Shown here: positions 16,272 through 24,593 of the stretch, piece after piece
Layout: each line of letters starts with the position of its first letter
Numbering within the stretch: position 1 is the stretch's first letter
Assembly (NCBI GenBank): GCA_018302085.1
Contig: JAGWAF010000026.1
Location: 1-34,410 of the forward strand
Length of the DNA: 34,410 bases
Origin: Candidatus Woesearchaeota archaeon
Lineage (GTDB): Archaea > Nanobdellota > Nanobdellia > Woesearchaeales > JAGWAF01
Direction: 5' to 3'
Notes under the pieces: generated by a model
Told to the model about the DNA's origin: nothing
The model's input: the letters and a program-made list of their open reading frames with translations, nothing else
Database searches by the model: none
Program-made: the position numbers and the translations under genes

Positions 16272-17455
16272 AATGGCCACTCATCTTTAATGATTTGATC
16301 CTGCTTGGAAACCCCAACTCTCAAGTTTGTGTTCTAACGTTATGGACGAAAAAGGAAGAAGTTGCCAAATATCTGAATCCGCTAAAATATGCGCTCATTG
16401 GACAGCTGTACTCGAAAGATGAAGGGGTGAGTGCTTTACTCCGTAACTGTTTGGCCAACAAAAATATCCGCCATCTTATTGTAACGGGAAATGATGTGAG
16501 CGGGTCCGGAAAAGCTCTTGTTGATTTTTTCAAGAAGGGAATTGATAACAGAAACAAAATTGTCGATCATGATGTTGTTATCGATAAAGAAATTCCTAAA
16601 AAATCCTTGGAGCTACTTAGAAAAAATGTACAATGCCATGACTATCGAACACTGAGGGAATATGCAAAACTGAACAGTGTCATTGACCATTTTCAAAAAC
16701 TTTCCTCGTATGGAAAACCAGAACTATTTCCATCAGCCCAATTAAAAACCCCAGAAATCTATCCTCATGAACAGGTTGGATTTTGTATTCACGAAAAAAA
16801 TATTCATCATGCATGGGCAAGGGTCTTACAGTTTCTCCTTCGCTTTGGAGTTTTGGAAAAACAACGAGCATTGTTCGATCTTATGATTGTCGTTGCCGAA
16901 GAAAATCCTGAGTGGCAATCCATATATCCTTTTTCTGAAAAAATGTTGGAATCATACTTTGTTAACATAAAAAATAAGATCACATTTATCCTTAAAAAAG
17001 TAAAGAAAAATAGATGTGACACTTTCGATCAATTGCCCAGACAAATGCTTATTTTAAGAGCTTTACAAAAAAATATTGCTCAGGAACTCAAGCTACAACT
17101 TGGAAACTTGTGTCTCTTTATCCAAAAAGCAATTCTGCAGAAAAAAGACGTAGGAAAAACAAGAAATGTTCTGAGTTCAACACAACTTCCATTTAAACGA
17201 ATTGGGGATTTACGCGGAAATATTGCAATTTGTCTCGACAGGGGACATATCAGGGTTACCCACCTAGATCCTGCAGGGAAAAGACTTGAAGTCTTCTATG
17301 GCATGACTGCTTTTGAATTGTATAAAAAAATCATTCTTGAAGAGAGGATTTCAGAACTTGGGCATGCTGCTTATTTGGGGGCAGAACTTACAAAGGCTGA
17401 AATCGCTTTGAAGAAAGGATTGAAATATGTGCAGGATGAGCAGGTTGATTGGTAA
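16268..17455 (+). CDS. DUF4346 / archaeal thymidylate-synthase-like protein with MtrA-like N-terminus
   Basis: AIGQLYSKDEGV...NIRHLIVTGNDVSGSGKALVDF, and C-terminal IAICLDRGHIRVTHLDPAGKRLEVFYGMTAFELYKKIILEERISELGHAAYLGAELTKAEIALKKGLKYVQD. Confidence 0.65.
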   Translation: MKWPLIFNDLILLGNPNSQVCVLTLWTKKEEVAKYLNPLKYALIGQLYSKDEGVSALLRNCLANKNIRHLIVTGNDVSGSGKALVDFFKKGIDNRNKIVDHDVVIDKEIPKKSLELLRKNVQCHDYRTLREYAKLNSVIDHFQKLSSYGKPELFPSAQLKTPEIYPHEQVGFCIHEKNIHHAWARVLQFLLRFGVLEKQRALFDLMIVVAEENPEWQSIYPFSEKMLESYFVNIKNKITFILKKVKKNRCDTFDQLPRQMLILRALQKNIAQELKLQLGNLCLFIQKAILQKKDVGKTRNVLSSTQLPFKRIGDLRGNIAICLDRGHIRVTHLDPAGKRLEVFYGMTAFELYKKIILEERISELGHAAYLGAELTKAEIALKKGLKYVQDEQVDW

Positions 17456-17487
17456 ATCTTTATAAAGATTCAGTTATCCATCTTCCT

Positions 17488-17634
17488 ATGCATTCAGAAA
17501 CAAAACCACCACAAAAATGGCAAGTATTTCTTGATTATGTTGTTACTCGTGCTCGGGAAGAAGGTGGTGATGGTCCTCTAAGCCTCACTCTTGCTGACAG
17601 GATTATTCCCCTGTTCAGTCATCATCTTCTGTAA
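17488..17634 (+). CDS. Possible small protein (48 aa)
   Basis: ATG preceded by a TATA-like tctttataaagat at about 17457; no homology claimed. Confidence 0.3.
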   Translation: MHSETKPPQKWQVFLDYVVTRAREEGGDGPLSLTLADRIIPLFSHHLL

Positions 17635-17670
17635 GTACAGCATGAATTTACTTTTAAGATAGGCTGCTTT

Positions 17671-19251
17671 TTACTCTTCTTCATCGTATTTCTTCAAACT
17701 CATTTGCCCAATTCTTTTATGTTCAGAAATTTGAATTTTTTCTTCATCAACTTCTTCCCCGATTTGTTTTTTTATGTTGAGAGCAATTTTTTTACCAATT
17801 AATTGTGCAAGGATTATAACGTCCGCATTTTTCACGTCCGAAATGGTTTTAACTTTGTTATTGTAGAGTTTTCTTGCTCTGATTCTTCCGATGCCTTCTA
17901 ATTTTAGTAAAGCGAGAAGTTCTTCCTTCACACCATATTTGATGCGCATTCTCAATTTTGCGATTTCTTTCAAAATTTCCTGATATTTAATCATTCTGGC
18001 AAGTTCACTTGTTGTATACAGCAGCCAATCTACAATGCCTACCTTAGAACGTGTTTCTCCAGGTCTGCAATCGTACGTTTCGAGTAAGTACTCATCTTCC
18101 TTTTCTTCAACCCAATCGTAGAGCATAAGAGCCGTTTTCAAGGAGTCCAGAAAGTCATCATATTCCGGCTCGTAAATACTTGGCTCATTTTGTAGGAGAT
18201 GACTTTCATACTTTAGAATTTCCTGCTGAATTCTTTCGATCTCTTTTGTCTTCACTCGTAATAAAGGACGCATTTCAAGAGTGTTACAAACCATTTGCAG
18301 TATCCCAAAAGCATGCGTGCATTGTGTTTTCTGCGATTTTTTTACGCATTCCAATATTTCGTGTGCAGTAAGGGGATCCAAGTAAAGTTCTGCAACTCTT
18401 TTACCCAGGTCAGTAGCGGACAATGTTTTTTCAGAGAGATCGTGCGCAGAAACGAATTCTCCCGTGTTTTCTCCAGTGTTTCCAGTTTTCTGCAAAAATT
18501 CCCACTCTTGCAAAAGAAAAATCATTTTTTCAATGATATGCTCCAGTTTTGTCATGTCCTTGTATTGCAGAGCCCAAAAAGTGCGATGAAAAAAATCTAA
18601 TAATTCCTCCTTTGTCTTTACAACATTCGTCGCTATCAGAGAAAGCACATACGTTCTCAAAACTGGCTCCACTGCCAATTTGCTATAGATCTCTTCTGGT
18701 TTTCCTTCCAGATAACGAACCCTTATTTCTTCTTTTTCATGCTCGGATTTCGCAATACAAATTGCTTGCCCCTCTTTATCAAATTTAGGACGACCTGCAC
18801 GGCCCGCCATTTGTAAATATTCCAACACAGGAATATATTGCATACCAAATTTTCCCGCATATCTTTTAAGATCTTTGATGATGACTCGAAACGCAGGCAT
18901 GTCTATACCCGCAGCTAACGTTGGAGTGCAACAAATCATTTTGATTTTTCCAGAACGAAAATTATCTTCAATCAGTTCTCTTTGCTTACTATGCAAACCT
19001 GCATGATGAAAAGCAATGCCTTTCTTTACGCATTGTGCGAGACGTTCACATTGCTGGGTGGGTTTTGGAAGAACTGTACCTATTTCTTCTGCAACTTGCT
19101 CTTCCATTAATTCAGTTTTCTTTGCAATTTCTTCAGCAGTTTTTTCCGCAGAACGCTTACTTGCAACAAAGATCAAAGCTTGCTTTTTTTGCTTTAGTGT
19201 ATCAAGGGCTACGCAAAGAAGTTCATCTTTTGAGCTTTGTTCAATATTCAT
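17671..19251 (-). CDS. Hel308/Ski2-like helicase, C-terminal portion only (lacks RecA1 domain and Walker A)
   Basis: FHHAGL, CTPTLAAGIDMPA, QMAGRAGRP, C-terminal HhH LLKLEGIGRIRARKLYNNKVKTISDV. In-frame upstream residues KPLFWNGIIFKLTEFHKG look homologous but lack a start codon. Confidence 0.85.
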   Translation of the reverse strand: MNIEQSSKDELLCVALDTLKQKKQALIFVASKRSAEKTAEEIAKKTELMEEQVAEEIGTVLPKPTQQCERLAQCVKKGIAFHHAGLHSKQRELIEDNFRSGKIKMICCTPTLAAGIDMPAFRVIIKDLKRYAGKFGMQYIPVLEYLQMAGRAGRPKFDKEGQAICIAKSEHEKEEIRVRYLEGKPEEIYSKLAVEPVLRTYVLSLIATNVVKTKEELLDFFHRTFWALQYKDMTKLEHIIEKMIFLLQEWEFLQKTGNTGENTGEFVSAHDLSEKTLSATDLGKRVAELYLDPLTAHEILECVKKSQKTQCTHAFGILQMVCNTLEMRPLLRVKTKEIERIQQEILKYESHLLQNEPSIYEPEYDDFLDSLKTALMLYDWVEEKEDEYLLETYDCRPGETRSKVGIVDWLLYTTSELARMIKYQEILKEIAKLRMRIKYGVKEELLALLKLEGIGRIRARKLYNNKVKTISDVKNADVIILAQLIGKKIALNIKKQIGEEVDEEKIQISEHKRIGQMSLKKYDEEE

Positions 19252-19333
19252 ACCTTTGTGAAATTCTGTCAGTTTAAAAATTATGCCGTTCCAAAAGAGG
19301 GGTTTTATAAATGATATCTTTCTCTTTTTGTCT

Positions 19334-20098
19334 ATGAAAATATATTTACATCAGTTTCTCAGCAGAACAGGGGTATTTTCAAGCAAAAAAGTTTTGATCG
19401 AGGCTCTTCGTCGGGGCGAAGTTACTATCGATGGGAAGGTTGTTGCTGATTCCATGTTTCAATTCAATCCGAATACGAAGAACGTATTTTGGAAGGGGAA
19501 AGAGTTGATTATGCTAAATAAAAAAATATATTTTATTATGCATAAACCTGCGGGGTATGTTTGTGCAAAATTAAGCGCGAGGGATCATGCTCTCGGAAAA
19601 AGAAGTGTGTTTGAGATTATTGAAAAAGATCCGAAACTTGATTCAGTTACAAAGAACAGCCTTTTTACTGTCGGAAGGCTCGATGAGGATACGAGCGGAT
19701 TACTTATCGTTACCAATGACGGTGATCTTGGCTCAAGGGTAACTCATCCGCAGCATTGCGTTAGGAAAGTATATGAGGTGCAGCTAAAAAAACCTCTGAA
19801 AGAACAATCAAAAAAACGTATTGAAGAAGGAATTATAATTGATCTGGAAGAGAATGGAAAAATTGAGCATTACAAAACAAAACCTTGTGTGATTACTCAA
19901 AAAACACCAACGCGATTGACAATTACCCTCATTGAAGGAAAGAAAAGGGAGATACGCAGAATGTTTGAAAAAGTCAACAATCCAGTTTTTGCACTGAAAA
20001 GAATTGCCATCGGAAATCTTTTCTTAGATTCTTTGAAACTTGCCGAAGGAGAATACTGTTTTGTAGAAAGAGAATTGCTTGAGAAGAAAATATTTTGA
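19334..20098 (+). CDS. RsuA/RluB/E/F-type pseudouridine synthase with S4 domain
   Basis: S4-like YLHQFLSRTGVFSSKKVLIEALRRGEV; catalytic GRLDEDTSGLLIVTNDGDL; KKREIRRMFE. Confidence 0.92.
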   Translation: MKIYLHQFLSRTGVFSSKKVLIEALRRGEVTIDGKVVADSMFQFNPNTKNVFWKGKELIMLNKKIYFIMHKPAGYVCAKLSARDHALGKRSVFEIIEKDPKLDSVTKNSLFTVGRLDEDTSGLLIVTNDGDLGSRVTHPQHCVRKVYEVQLKKPLKEQSKKRIEEGIIIDLEENGKIEHYKTKPCVITQKTPTRLTITLIEGKKREIRRMFEKVNNPVFALKRIAIGNLFLDSLKLAEGEYCFVERELLEKKIF

Positions 20099-20134
20099 TT
20101 CTTCTTCTCTTTTTTTAAGTTGATAATGCAACTG

Positions 20135-20230
20135 TATAGCAAATGACTTTAATAATCGTAGCTTTGGCAAAGTCATTTGCTTATTAGGAAAAGACGTGAA
20201 ATCTACGAAAATTAATGTCTTTTCCTATAG
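20135..20230 (+). repeat. Tandem double hairpin with complementary loops (element K2, copy 1)
   Basis: HP1 AGCAAATGACTTT/AAAGTCATTTGCT (20138-20181, 18-nt loop). HP2 TAGGAAAAGAC/GTCTTTTCCTA (20185-20227, 21-nt loop). Loop complement TCGTAG (20156-20161) / CTACGA (20203-20208). Confidence 0.9.
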
Positions 20231-20373
20231 TTCATCCTTTGCTATTTTTTTCCATATTAAGGAGTCGTAGTTTTGCGTTAAGCTTTTCATACTCCTTTTT
20301 TGTTCTGGTTTTTATAAATATTTTCTCTTCCCTCTTGGCCAAGCTTTATTAAGAACTCTATTTTTCTCATTTG

Positions 20374-21084
20374 ATGCCAAATCCACTAGCAAATTTTTCG
20401 GATAAAGGTTTGCACTTAGGCGATATCGAAAGTTTTTTTCCATCGGTTGCGGAAGGTCTGGAGAAAAGAATTATTCATCTTCGTGTGAAGGCCCGGACAA
20501 GGACTGACAGTAGAGTTGTAAGGGATTTAAAATCAATCCTTGAATCTCGTTTGCCACCATCTCATGATGGAATTTCAGACGAGAAGATTTCTTATGCCGT
20601 TGCCAAATACTTCCTTGATAAATTTTTGGAAAGCGCAGGTCAAGATCCAAAAAACAGTTTAGAATCGATATCTGGATATAACCCTTTTGATGTCTATCAT
20701 GTTGTAACTAAAAAGTGGAATTATTATCTCGCTTGTGATTTTAACCTTGACAGGGAAGGAAGAGTTGGTCCTCAGCCATGCTCAAATGTTGTTGCGCGGG
20801 CGCAAAGGAATCGCTTTCCTGTTTATTTCTTAACAGTGCTTCCGAGCGATATTTTTTCAAGGATGGTGTCGCATGTTCGTCCTGATGCTATTGGCAATCC
20901 TAAAGAACGTGCCAGGCGAAATCGTTTTGCAGGGTGCCCCGACATACATCTTTTACTTCAAACAAATCGAATAAAATTTTTAAGAGATCCTTATCAGTTG
21001 TTTTTAGTGTACTCCGCACCCTGTTACGCGTTGTTAGAAACTGGTCTGGCAGCACTTGGTTATCCTCAATCTCAAGTTCGATAA
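20374..21084 (+). CDS. Hypothetical protein
   Basis: 237-aa ORF with coding-like composition; TATA-like tttataaatatt upstream. Confidence 0.55.
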   Translation: MPNPLANFSDKGLHLGDIESFFPSVAEGLEKRIIHLRVKARTRTDSRVVRDLKSILESRLPPSHDGISDEKISYAVAKYFLDKFLESAGQDPKNSLESISGYNPFDVYHVVTKKWNYYLACDFNLDREGRVGPQPCSNVVARAQRNRFPVYFLTVLPSDIFSRMVSHVRPDAIGNPKERARRNRFAGCPDIHLLLQTNRIKFLRDPYQLFLVYSAPCYALLETGLAALGYPQSQVR

Positions 21085-21108
21085 TTCTTTTTTTTCACAA
21101 AATAAAAG

Positions 21109-21247
21109 TGGGCCCGTCGTGATTCGAACACGAGACCTCTCGATCGTTGAACCTTTGTTCAAGGAGCAATGGTTTATCAGTCGAGCGCTCCATTGCCCTC
21201 ACTCCTAACACAGTGTCAGGGAGTGGTCCAGGCTAAGCTACGGGCCC
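21109..21247 (-). tRNA. tRNA-Ile (GAT) interrupted twice: D-loop insertion plus 30-nt intron at 37/38
   Basis: Acceptor GGGCCCG/CGGGCCC; T-arm TCGTG-TTCGAAT-CACGA; D-stem GCTT/GAGC; anticodon stem CTCGA/TCGAG, loop CTGATA|A. Intron AACCATTGCTCCTTGAACAAAGGTTCAACG fits a bulge-helix-bulge. Extra ~33-38 nt in the D-loop contain the stem CACTCC/GGAGTG. Confidence 0.85.
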
Positions 21248-21250
21248 AAG

Positions 21251-21336
21251 CGTCCCCAGCCGGGTTCGAACCGGCGACCTGTCGGTTTCTACGATAAACG
21301 TAACAGCCGACCGCTCCGCCGTTAAGCTATGGGGAC
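21251..21336 (-). tRNA. tRNA-Asn (GTT) with 14-nt intron at 37/38
   Basis: Acceptor GTCCCCA/TGGGGAC + G; anticodon arm GTCGG-CTGTTA[CGTTTATCGTAGAA]A-CCGAC; T-arm CCGG-GTTCGAA-CCGG region. TATA-like TTTATAAA on the minus strand at about 21370. Confidence 0.9.
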
Positions 21337-21446
21337 AATTCTCTCCTTTTAACAGGGGTTTTCGGCTGTTTATAAAGGTTTCGGGGTATTTTTGTCTTAT
21401 ATAGAAAATAATTACTTTTTTAAATGAGGTTCCTTGCTTTTATCTT

Positions 21447-21701
21447 ATGGATTACGATTTAGAACTTGACAACGTTGTTGAAAAAATTAGAAAAGAGCAT
21501 GCTCAAACGGTTTGCATACAGCTTCCGGAAGGCTTACGTCCTCTCGCCGCAAAAATAAGCGCTGAGTTGGAGCAAAAAACTGGCGCTACAATCATGATCT
21601 GGGCGGGTAGTTGTTACGGCGCATGCGATCTCCCTCTTGAAGTTCAGCGACTAGGAGTAGATCTTCTTGTTCAGTGGGGTCACAAGGAATGGATTTACTA
21701 A
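21447..21701 (+). pseudogene. N-terminal fragment of Dph1/Dph2-like diphthamide synthesis enzyme
   Basis: IQLPEGLRPLAAKISAELEQKTGATIMIWAGSCYGACDLPLEVQRLGVDLLVQWGHKE, then stop; the family normally continues for >200 residues. Confidence 0.75.
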
Positions 21702-21952
21702 ATGTCTGGCAGTGGATTGCCACGATACTCATTCTTGTTGGTAGTATCCCTCTTGGTTATTTGCTTGGAAAGATTGCAAAAGAAGAGTTAAAAGAGTTAA
21801 AAAAAATTTTGAACGTAGTTTGCGTACTTTTCTTTATCGGCTTCTTTGCAAGTCTTGTCTGGCTCTTTTTACATTTAACTTTTTACGCCCTCTACCTCAC
21901 GTTCACGTTTATTTTTCTTCTCGGATTACTGCGCGGAAGCTCATATAGATAA
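21689..21952 (+). CDS. Small membrane protein
   Basis: MDLLNVWQWIATILILVGSIPLGYLLGKIAKEELKELKK..., 2-3 hydrophobic helices. Confidence 0.5.
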   Translation: MDLLNVWQWIATILILVGSIPLGYLLGKIAKEELKELKKILNVVCVLFFIGFFASLVWLFLHLTFYALYLTFTFIFLLGLLRGSSYR

Positions 21953-22035
21953 CTGCGCAACTTATAGCCTATTTGGCGCAGTTATCTAATAAGTAAACTG
22001 CGTGTACAAGTAGGCTATATCCTACGCAGTTTACT
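21946..22035. repeat. Tandem double hairpin with complementary loops (element K3)
   Basis: HP1 TAGATAACTGCGC/GCGCAGTTATCTA (21946-21988, 17-nt loop). HP2 AGTAAACTGCGT/ACGCAGTTTACT (21992-22035, 20-nt loop). Loop TATAGCCTA (21963-21971) complements TAGGCTATA (22011-22019), extendable to 13 bp (21963-21975 with 22007-22019) including one G-U. Confidence 0.92.
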
Positions 22036-22063
22036 ATATCATACAAAATAAATATTATAAACA

Positions 22064-22639
22064 TTATATAATATAAGAAAGCAACACTCCTATAACGCCT
22101 GCAAACACTGGAACGTACAAATTATCTTCTAAATGGTCCATAAAAAGTTCGATGAATGAAGCTGCCAATGCCATAATTAAGATAGACAGGATACTATTTA
22201 GAAAAAATAAACCTACTACGATACACACTACAAAATTTGCTACAATGCCTTGCATTGTTTTTTCCTTCCAAACCTTTTTTGTTCCCCACCTTTTTCCTAC
22301 AATCGCTGCAGCAGGGTCACCAAAATAACTCATGCCCAACGCAGCCAGCGCAATTTCTAAAGGGTAAAAATATAGGACGAGCAAAATACCTAATGTTGCA
22401 TACGTGATGGCAATCATCCTCTTTTGTTCTTTCTCCTTCTGCAGATCAGAAAAAATCGGAATTCTGACATTTAATTCAATTCTCAAAAAATCAATTATCA
22501 AAAACAAAAGCAATGCGATAAAGGCAAGCCAGAGCACAGTTGCGTGATCGTATGCATTTTCAACAACAAAAATGAGGTACAGGGTGAGTGCACCTAGGCC
22601 CACGTGAGCTATTTTTCTTAAAAAATAAGTGTCTACCAT
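22064..22639 (-). CDS. Dolichol/phytol-kinase-like (CTP-dependent polyprenol kinase family) membrane protein
   Basis: Multi-TM; YFGDPAAAIVGKRWGTKK ... KTMQG. Confidence 0.7.
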   Translation of the reverse strand: MVDTYFLRKIAHVGLGALTLYLIFVVENAYDHATVLWLAFIALLLFLIIDFLRIELNVRIPIFSDLQKEKEQKRMIAITYATLGILLVLYFYPLEIALAALGMSYFGDPAAAIVGKRWGTKKVWKEKTMQGIVANFVVCIVVGLFFLNSILSILIMALAASFIELFMDHLEDNLYVPVFAGVIGVLLSYII

Positions 22640-23175
22640 TTTTCTCCTCTGATCTTGGTGTAGTATGCGATGTGATTAATGATGACGTGAAGTATAAAAT
22701 AAATGAGCACTCCATAAATGCTTTCAAGCCAACCAACGAAATAAATCGGAGCCGCACATGCTATTGCTCCTATCGTGTAATCAATTTGATCAAACGGAAT
22801 CCACGATTTTCCAGAGGCAATGTTTACTCTCCTCTTCAAAAAGCTTTTGATAAGGTCTCCAAAAACAGCACCGAAGCCAAGCAAAAAGCCAAGGAAAATG
22901 GATGTTTCGGAATAGTTTACAAGACTGTAGGATTGGAAAAATGGGAATATATACAATTTCTGCTGTATAAAAAAAATAATCACTCCGAATAAAGAACCGA
23001 GAAGAAGGCCACGCCAGGTTTTATGCTTTCCAAAAATAGGTTTTCCATTCCAGGTTTTGTTGGCATCGATAGGAACTGCCCAACTTTTTAATAGGTTTTT
23101 ACACATCACAGGCGCCATATTGGCAAATCCTGCAGGAAGAAGGAAATAAAAAATCGAAAGTATTTCTTGGATCAT
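22633..23175 (-). CDS. carS: CDP-archaeol synthase
   Basis: PAGFANMAPV, KTWNGKPIFGKHKTWRG, FGAVFGDLIKSFLKRR, DQIDY. Confidence 0.9.
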   Translation of the reverse strand: MIQEILSIFYFLLPAGFANMAPVMCKNLLKSWAVPIDANKTWNGKPIFGKHKTWRGLLLGSLFGVIIFFIQQKLYIFPFFQSYSLVNYSETSIFLGFLLGFGAVFGDLIKSFLKRRVNIASGKSWIPFDQIDYTIGAIACAAPIYFVGWLESIYGVLIYFILHVIINHIAYYTKIRGEKW

Positions 23176-23834
23176 TGTATCTTCTTAATTTTAAACCTCG
23201 CAATCATTAGTAATGAAAGTGGCAAAAACACCCAGGGCCAAAAAGTAGGGGGAAGACCAGCAAAAAAAAGAATCGGGGTGAGGTAGCCGTTGATGGTGAT
23301 GGGCATTCCATAAAAATAAATGTGAGTTTGTTGGATATTAAATCGTGCAAGACGAATGATACCGCACCACACAAAAATCAGGTAGATAATCATTGCAACT
23401 GTTGAAGCATTCTGCATGAATGCAAACACGGCGGGCGCTACACCAAAAGAAACGATATCTGCAAGAGAGTCTAGCTCTTTGCCTAACTCGCTTGTCTTAT
23501 GTGTCCAACGTGCAATTTTACCATCCAAAGCATCGCAACATATGGCAAATATCAGCATAGTCGCAGCCAAATAAAAATGTTGGCTAATGGAGAAGAAAAT
23601 GCAGAGGATTCCGAAACCAGCGTTCAGTAAAGTGAAGATGTCGGCAGTTTTAATTTTTTTTGTACGAAATCTTTCTATTAGTTCATGACGTTTCTCTTTC
23701 AGTCGCAAAACCTTTTTTTTGACATTAATCCTTATATTTTGTCTTGTATTTTTCATTCTCGCCTTGGCAAGAGAAATCTTTTCCTTAATCTGATCTCTTT
23801 TCCTTTCAATCTTTTCTTTTGTTTCGGGTTTCAT
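23172..23834 (-). CDS. CDP-alcohol phosphatidyltransferase (archaetidylserine synthase-like)
   Basis: CDALDGKIARWTHKTSELGKELDSLADIVSFGVAP. Start at 23834 overlaps the psd stop. Confidence 0.88.
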   Translation of the reverse strand: MKPETKEKIERKRDQIKEKISLAKARMKNTRQNIRINVKKKVLRLKEKRHELIERFRTKKIKTADIFTLLNAGFGILCIFFSISQHFYLAATMLIFAICCDALDGKIARWTHKTSELGKELDSLADIVSFGVAPAVFAFMQNASTVAMIIYLIFVWCGIIRLARFNIQQTHIYFYGMPITINGYLTPILFFAGLPPTFWPWVFLPLSLLMIARFKIKKIQ

Positions 23835-24550
23835 AAATACTCTGCGAGAATTGTTGTTCCCGCTTTTACGTGTTGGCCTTCCTTTATATTTAATCTCATT
23901 TTTGGAATTATTAACGTCACTTGCGAACCAAATGTTATCTTTCCTATTCTCTCTCCTTTCTTTACACTTTCGTTTACTTTTTTCCAAGGAATAATTCTTC
24001 TTGCAAGAAATCCTGCAATTTGAATGACCTTGATTTTTCCTAAGTCCTTGTTTTCTATTATGTACTCAACCTTTTCATTCTCTAATGCTTCTAGATTTTT
24101 CGCGTTTTTAAAACCTCCTTTTTCTCGAGTTATCTTTACGATTTTTCCGTCAACAGGTGAGCGGTTGATGTGAACATCAAAAACGGTCATAAAAATAGAA
24201 ATAAGATAACGAGCATCAGGAGTGTCTTTTGTCATGGTTGAAATCTTTCCCCAAACTCCTTTATCGATTTTCATTTTTCCATCTTTTATCATCTCTTTAT
24301 TCACTTTTTCTCTTTCATCCTTTATTCCTTTTCCACTTTTTGTTAGCTCTTTTTTTTCTTTCAAATCAATAATTGCAATCACCCAACCATCAGCAGGAGA
24401 AACCATCACTTTTCCTTCAGGAATTTTTCTTTTCGGATCTCGATGAAACTGCAAGAGGAAAAGCAGTGCAAGAAGAACTATTATTATAAAAACTACCAAA
24501 AAAATGTTCATGCTCTTATCGGGAAAAAAGAGGTATATAATCCTTTTCAC
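23831..24550 (-). CDS. Phosphatidylserine (archaetidylserine) decarboxylase-like protein
   Basis: HRDPKRKIPEGKVMVSPADGWV, FMTVFDVHINRSPVDGKI, GSQVTLIIPK at the expected self-cleavage (GS) position. Confidence 0.87.
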   Translation of the reverse strand: MKRIIYLFFPDKSMNIFLVVFIIIVLLALLFLLQFHRDPKRKIPEGKVMVSPADGWVIAIIDLKEKKELTKSGKGIKDEREKVNKEMIKDGKMKIDKGVWGKISTMTKDTPDARYLISIFMTVFDVHINRSPVDGKIVKITREKGGFKNAKNLEALENEKVEYIIENKDLGKIKVIQIAGFLARRIIPWKKVNESVKKGERIGKITFGSQVTLIIPKMRLNIKEGQHVKAGTTILAEYL

Positions 24551-24593
24551 AAAAAATGTTTATTGCTTCAGACTGAGTGTTGGTTGTTTCTTC

